A stretch of DNA of 45,544 bases from positions 1 through 45,544 of the forward strand of contig NZ_LDJO01000040.1 in NCBI RefSeq assembly GCF_001431595.1, written 5' to 3'. Source of the DNA: Stenotrophomonas acidaminiphila (GTDB taxonomy: Bacteria; Pseudomonadota; Gammaproteobacteria; Xanthomonadales; Xanthomonadaceae). This document shows positions 39,798 to 45,544 of this stretch, piece after piece. A program made the translations under genes and the position numbers. Within the stretch, counting starts at the first letter, position 1. Each line of letters begins with the position of its first letter. The notes below the pieces were generated by a model. It saw only the letters and a list, made by a program, of their open reading frames with translations. It had not been told where the DNA came from and did not search any database.

Positions 39798-41519
39798 TCA
39801 GTGGTCGGCGGCCTTGCTGGCACCGATGCCGGTCTCGGCACGGACCTGCTGCGCCGGGTAGGCCGCACGCTCGGCCTTGGCGCGCGCGCTGTTGTCCAGC
39901 ACCGAGAACAGCCAGATGGCGGCGAAGGCGATGGTCATCGAGAACAGCGCCGGGCTGGTGTACGGGAACGGCGCGCTGCCGGCCGGATTGCCCAGCGTAT
40001 CCACCCACACCGACGGCGACAGCAGGGTCAGCAGCAACGACGAGGCCAGGCCGAGGAAGCCACCAATCACCGCGCCGCGGGTGGTGCAGTTCTTCCACAG
40101 CAGCGACAGGATCAGCACCGGGAAGTTGGCCGAGGCGGCGATGGCGAAGGCCAGCGACACCATGAAGGCCACGTTCTGCTTCTCGAAGGCGATGCCCAGC
40201 AGCACCGCGATCACGCCCAGCACCAGGGTGGTGGCGCGCGACACGCGCAGTTCGGTGCCCGCCGGCGGCCTGCCCTTCATGATCACCGTGGCGTACAGGT
40301 CGTGCGACACCGCCGAGGCACCGGACAGCGTCAGCCCGGCCACCACCGCCAGGATGGTGGCGAACGCGACCGCGGAGATGAAGCCCATGAACAGGTTGCC
40401 GCCCACCGCCTTGCCGACCAGCACCGCGGCCATGTTCGGCCCGCCCTGGATGGTGCCGGTGACCGGGTCGGCGTACGCCGGGTTGGTCAGCACCAGGGCG
40501 ATGGCGCCGAAGCCGATGATGAAGATCAGGATGTAGAAGTAGCCGATCCAGGTGGTGGCCCAGAACACCGACTTGCGCGCCTGCTTGGCATCGGGAACGG
40601 TGAAGAAGCGCATCAGGATGTGCGGCAGGCCGGCGGTGCCGAACATCAGCGCCATGCCGAAGGAGATGGCCGAGATCGGATCCTTGACGAACCCGCCCGG
40701 CCCCATGATCGACAGGCCGGCCGCGGCGGCCTCCTCCGCGCTCTTGCCACCGTTGGCGGCGATCTGGGTCTTGACCTGCACCGCGGTGGAGAACAGCTTC
40801 TCGAAGCTGAAGCCGAACTGCCACATCACCATCAGCGCCATGAAGGTCACGCCGGACAGCAGCAGGCAGGCCTTGATGATCTGCACCCAGGTGGTGGCGG
40901 TCATGCCGCCGAACAGCACGTAGACCATCATCAGCACGCCCACCAGCACTACCGCGATCCAGTAGTCCAGGCCGAACAGCAGCTTGATCAGCGCACCGGC
41001 ACCGACCATCTGAGCGATCAGGTAGAACAGCACCACCACCAGCGTGCCGGAGGCGGCGAACAGCCGGATCGGCTTCTGCGCGAAGCGGTAGCCGGCGACG
41101 TCGGCAAAGGTGAAGCGGCCGAGGTTGCGCAGCCGCTCGGCCATCAGGAAGGTCAGGATCGGCCAGCCGACCAGGAAGCCGATGGCATAGATCAGGCCGT
41201 CGTAGCCGTTGGCCATCACCGCCGCGGTGATGCCCAGGAACGACGCCGCCGACATGTAGTCGCCAGCGATCGCCAGGCCGTTCTGGAAGCCGGTGATGCC
41301 GCCGCCGGCGGTGTAGAAGTCGGACGCCGAGCGGGTGCGCGCGGCGGCCCACTTGGTGATGCCCAGGGTCGCCAGCACGAATACGGCGAACATGACGATC
41401 GCCGTCCAGTTGGTGGGCTGGCGCACGGTCTGGCCGATGTCGCCGCCGGCCGCCAGGGCCGCGCCGCTGGCGGCCAGCAGGGCGAGCAGCGCGGCCGGGC
41501 GCAGGAACGAACGGGTCAT
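39798..41519 (-). CDS. actP: Cation/acetate symporter ActP
   Basis: A 573-aa sodium:solute symporter with about 13 helices after a signal-like N-terminus ([16 protein letters not shown]). Family motifs: [56 protein letters not shown], and the late [27 protein letters not shown]. It imports acetate and other short carboxylates. Its start overlaps the yjcH stop by 4 bp (TCAT on the plus strand), and acs is encoded divergently beyond the porin, a known acetate-use grouping. Confidence 0.95.
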   Translation of the reverse strand: MTRSFLRPAALLALLAASGAALAAGGDIGQTVRQPTNWTAIVMFAVFVLATLGITKWAAARTRSASDFYTAGGGITGFQNGLAIAGDYMSAASFLGITAAVMANGYDGLIYAIGFLVGWPILTFLMAERLRNLGRFTFADVAGYRFAQKPIRLFAASGTLVVVLFYLIAQMVGAGALIKLLFGLDYWIAVVLVGVLMMVYVLFGGMTATTWVQIIKACLLLSGVTFMALMVMWQFGFSFEKLFSTAVQVKTQIAANGGKSAEEAAAAGLSIMGPGGFVKDPISAISFGMALMFGTAGLPHILMRFFTVPDAKQARKSVFWATTWIGYFYILIFIIGFGAIALVLTNPAYADPVTGTIQGGPNMAAVLVGKAVGGNLFMGFISAVAFATILAVVAGLTLSGASAVSHDLYATVIMKGRPPAGTELRVSRATTLVLGVIAVLLGIAFEKQNVAFMVSLAFAIAASANFPVLILSLLWKNCTTRGAVIGGFLGLASSLLLTLLSPSVWVDTLGNPAGSAPFPYTSPALFSMTIAFAAIWLFSVLDNSARAKAERAAYPAQQVRAETGIGASKAADH

Positions 41520-41833
41520 TGCGCGTCCTCCACGATCTGCTGGGTCAACTGGTCGAACTCCTTGTTGGCGCGGCGCACGTAGAAGCCGGTGATCAGGATG
41601 GTGAACACCATCAGCCCCAGCGCGATCGGGATGCCGATGGTGGTGATCCGGCCCTCGCCCAGCGGGGTGGCGAGGAATGCCTTGTCGAAGGCGATCAGGC
41701 CGATGTAGCCGTAGTAGGCCAGCAGCATCAGTGCGGTGAGGATCCAGCCCAGCCGGTTGCGCGACTGGCGCAGCCGCTGGTAGGCCGGGTGGGAGGCGAT
41801 CCGCTCAACACGGGGATCGACGGAAGCATTCAT
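41516..41833 (-). CDS. yjcH: DUF485 membrane protein YjcH
   Basis: A 105-aa protein with two helices ([22 protein letters not shown] and [28 protein letters not shown]). It is the usual DUF485 partner cotranscribed with actP. GGAG lies just upstream of ATG 41833. Its stop overlaps the actP start. Role in acetate transport is assumed from association only. Confidence 0.93.
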   Translation of the reverse strand: MNASVDPRVERIASHPAYQRLRQSRNRLGWILTALMLLAYYGYIGLIAFDKAFLATPLGEGRITTIGIPIALGLMVFTILITGFYVRRANKEFDQLTQQIVEDAQ

Positions 41834-41942
41834 CGGGATTCTCCAGATTTCGGGAATACGGACGCAGGCGTGCAGTGCGCGCCGGTGCGGGCATGAGTGC
41901 TCCCCGTGGGGGTAGGGAGATGGTGCGTACTGCGTTTCCTGG

Positions 41943-41971
41943 GGCAGCGGCACCGTCGCGGTGCCGCTGCC
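41943..41971. terminator. Hairpin after the porin gene
   Basis: GGCAGCGGCACC - GTCGC - GGTGCCGCTGCC is a perfect 12-bp stem that starts seven bases after the porin stop codon (minus strand). There is no U-tract. It could terminate most porin transcripts or act as a partial read-through point into yjcH-actP. Confidence 0.6.
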
Positions 41972-41977
41972 GGGTAC

Positions 41978-43411
41978 TCAGAAGCTGTACTTGGTGGTGA
42001 ACTGCACGCGGCTGATGTCGCCCTTGCGGCCGTTCTCGATCTCGCGCACGCCGTACATCAGCTCGGCGCCGATATCGACCTTGGGCATCGGCGTGTAGAA
42101 CACGTTGCCGCGGATCGACTGCACGCTCTTCGTCACCAGCTGGCCGGTGATCGAGGCGTCGTTGTCGTAGTCGCTGCGCGCGTAGATCAGGTTGGTGCGC
42201 AGCTTCGGGGTGAAGGCATGGCGCCAGCCGACGTAGCCGGCGATCACCCCGGTCGGGTCGAGCTCGTCGCGCACTGCATCCCAGGCGCTGTCGCCGGTGA
42301 TGCCCAGGCCGATATAGCGGGCGATGCCCTGGCCGCCGGTGAGCTGGTAGTGCAGCGAATCGCTGCCGCCCATCACCCACTTGCCGCCCAGGGTCAGGCC
42401 GCCGCCGGTGGCGGTGGCGTGCGCGCCGGTGGCCTGGTTGTCCACCTTCAGCTGGCGCAGCAGGCCGGCCACGCCGAAAGTGCCCCAGTCGCCCTTCCAG
42501 CCGTAGCGCGCGGTCAGGTCGGGCAGCGAGCCACGGTCGGAGCTGGTGGCACCGACCAGGGTGGTTTCCGGATTCTCCAGCGAAGCGCTGAAGCCGCCCC
42601 TGGTGTAGCGCACCTGCGCCTGGCGCACGAAGATCACGCCGTCGGTCGGGCCGACGAAGTCCACCGCCTCGGGAATGGAGGCCGCGTCCATGAAGTTGGA
42701 CCAGGTCTGGCCGGCCAGCCAGTTGTTCCAGTACATGTAGGCATGGCGCAGGGTGACGCCATAGGTGTTGGTCGCGGTCTGGTTGCCCAGCGCATTGCCG
42801 AAGAAGTCCATCTCCACCAGCGCGCCGGCCTTGTCGCCGTTCTCGGCCACGTGGTCCACGCCCAGGTTGAAGCGCGAGAACTTGGCGTGGGCGTTGTAGT
42901 CCACGCTCGACGCCTTGCCCGAGCCGCCTGCGCCGTGCACCGGCGTCTGTCCCGGCAGGTACAGCGAGCGGCCGGTGGCGTCGTCGGCGAGTTGTCCGTC
43001 GCCGGTGCGGGTGGCGAGGAAATCGGCCTTGATGAAGCCGCCGAACTTGAAGGTGGTGCCCGGCGTGGCGCCCGGGGTGATGCTGGTCACCTGGATCGGC
43101 TGTTTGCCGGCCGGTACCGCGGGCCTGGCCGGCATGGCGGCGGCGGCCGCCTGTTCGGCACGCACCTGCTGCACATCGCCCTGGGCCTGGGTGATGGCGC
43201 CCTGTTGTTGCTGCTGGGTGGAGAGCAGCAGCTGCACCTGGCGCTCCAGTTCGGCGACGCGGGCTTCCAGCGCCTGTTCCCTGGCGGTGCCGGCAAAGGC
43301 CATGCCCGGCGCCAGCAGCGCCACGAGCAACGCGGCGGCAAGTGGCCGGCGCACCATCGGCGCAGTGGCCGGGAACGCGTGGCCCGCTGGTTTCAACACG
43401 TGTCTGTTCAT
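41978..43411 (-). CDS. DcaP-family trimeric outer-membrane porin
   Basis: A 477-aa porin. After a signal segment ([20 protein letters not shown]) comes a coiled coil (residues about 42-86, [23 protein letters not shown]) typical of DcaP-like proteins, then a 16-strand-type barrel with [35 protein letters not shown] and [19 protein letters not shown]. The final residue is Phe (TTKYSF). DcaP-type porins take up small acids such as dicarboxylates. The gene is in line with yjcH-actP and divergent from acs, so acetate or related acids are plausible substrates. ATG 43411 is chosen; an internal Met at 43357 is possible. Confidence 0.88.
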   Translation of the reverse strand: MNRHVLKPAGHAFPATAPMVRRPLAAALLVALLAPGMAFAGTAREQALEARVAELERQVQLLLSTQQQQQGAITQAQGDVQQVRAEQAAAAAMPARPAVPAGKQPIQVTSITPGATPGTTFKFGGFIKADFLATRTGDGQLADDATGRSLYLPGQTPVHGAGGSGKASSVDYNAHAKFSRFNLGVDHVAENGDKAGALVEMDFFGNALGNQTATNTYGVTLRHAYMYWNNWLAGQTWSNFMDAASIPEAVDFVGPTDGVIFVRQAQVRYTRGGFSASLENPETTLVGATSSDRGSLPDLTARYGWKGDWGTFGVAGLLRQLKVDNQATGAHATATGGGLTLGGKWVMGGSDSLHYQLTGGQGIARYIGLGITGDSAWDAVRDELDPTGVIAGYVGWRHAFTPKLRTNLIYARSDYDNDASITGQLVTKSVQSIRGNVFYTPMPKVDIGAELMYGVREIENGRKGDISRVQFTTKYSF

Positions 43412-43505
43412 CAGGTCTGCCTCTCTCCGGCTGGCGTTGACGGCCGCGTCGGTCGCACGGTCAACGGCAGGGTGCGCGGCGTTCGCCGCAGGCGGCTATT
43501 CGCCA

Positions 43506-43542
43506 TTAGTCGAAAGCGGGCGGGTATTCGACCATCGTCTAA
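43506..43542. promoter_or_regulatory. Nested inverted repeats in the porin-acs intergenic region
   Basis: Two nested dyads are visible: GTCGAA-N12-TTCGAC (43509-43532) and TTAGTCG-N23-CGTCTAA (43506-43542, one mismatch). They form three related half-sites in the 241-bp divergent promoter region. A regulator common to the porin/actP and acs operons is likely; a LuxR-type acetate regulator (CrbR/ErdR-like) is only a guess. Confidence 0.45.
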
Positions 43543-43587
43543 GCCGCGGGGCAGCGCGCGACTGGGGTGATGCGGCACACTTGGGAG

Positions 43588-43619
43588 GTCGCGGCCGCGT
43601 CGCAGGATGCGGCTCCTCC
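43588..43619 (-). repeat. Degenerate REP-like hairpin upstream of acs
   Basis: On the minus strand GGAGGAGCCGC, a 10-nt loop, then GCGGCCGCGAC. This resembles the xanthomonad REP layout (GTAGGAGC-stem-GCGAC), with the head changed to GGAG. It lies 33-64 bp before the acs start. Weak on its own. Confidence 0.35.
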
Positions 43620-43652
43620 ATTGGTTACAAGTGCAAAGGTGAGGGTATTGCC

Positions 43653-45544
<1,892 letters not shown>

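Noticed and set aside
39801..41582. 593-codon plus-strand open frame opposite actP
   Set aside because: Antisense shadow of actP; His/Gln/Glu-rich low-complexity translation.

Overview
The window is GC-rich chromosomal DNA from a gammaproteobacterium, most likely Xanthomonadaceae (Stenotrophomonas/Pseudoxanthomonas-like). The evidence is the block rsmG-parA-parB-Cdd1-epimerase-glycosyltransferase-LAB_N, the fused MoaC/MoaB protein, the DcaP-type porin beside actP and acs, and very high GC3, which produces many long shadow ORFs. The assignment comes from protein features and gene order, not from a database search. I see no rRNA, tRNA, CRISPR array, insertion sequence or prophage. No gene-free stretch exceeds 300 bases.

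Layout. (1) 0.1-6.8 kb, plus strand: a four-gene operon of TonB-dependent receptor, secreted and membrane-anchored CobN/HmuS-like chelatase, short ExbB/TolQ-like protein and DUF2149 protein with an ExbD-like transmembrane Asp. It is preceded by a perfect AT-rich palindrome that resembles a metalloregulator (Zur-like) operator. (2) 6.9-13.8 kb: core genes for LAB_N protein, GT2, UDP-sugar epimerase, Cdd1/HhH protein, ParB, ParA, RsmG, a phosphopantetheinyl transferase, a GlsB-like membrane protein and exonuclease III. (3) 13.9-31.6 kb, minus strand: a nitrate-respiration and molybdenum-cofactor island. In transcription order it reads moaA, moaCB, moeA, moaD, moaE, mobA, a DUF7009-like gene, narK, narGHJI, parvulin PPIase, second narK, modABC. 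FNR/DNR-type palindromes precede moaA and the first narK. (4) 31.7-33.3 kb: two small unknown genes and modE. (5) 33.5-39.7 kb, plus strand: TonB-dependent receptor, DUF2478, MolA/BtuF-like binding protein, FecCD-like permease, FecE-like ATPase and methyltransferase. (6) 39.8-45.5 kb: actP, yjcH and a DcaP-like porin on the minus strand, divergent from acs, which runs off the window end.

How the genes fit together. NarGHI needs Mo-bisMGD. The island supplies nitrate import (two NarK), enzyme assembly (NarJ, PPIase), cofactor synthesis (MoaA, MoaCB, MoaD, MoaE, MoeA, MobA) and molybdate import (ModABC). A ModE regulator with two Mop domains lies divergent to a second transport operon that has a receptor in the outer membrane. 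Between them lie a 24-bp ModE-type operator (33494-33517) and a perfect TTGAC-N4-GTCAA box (33414-33427).

The two most notable systems are (a) this apparently ModE-controlled TonB/DUF2478/MolABC operon, which I read as energised molybdate, tungstate or Mo-chelate uptake across the outer membrane, and (b) the TonB receptor/periplasmic chelatase/ExbBD-like operon, which resembles the Bacteroidota HmuRSTU haem-acquisition arrangement. Substrates of both are inferred, not shown.
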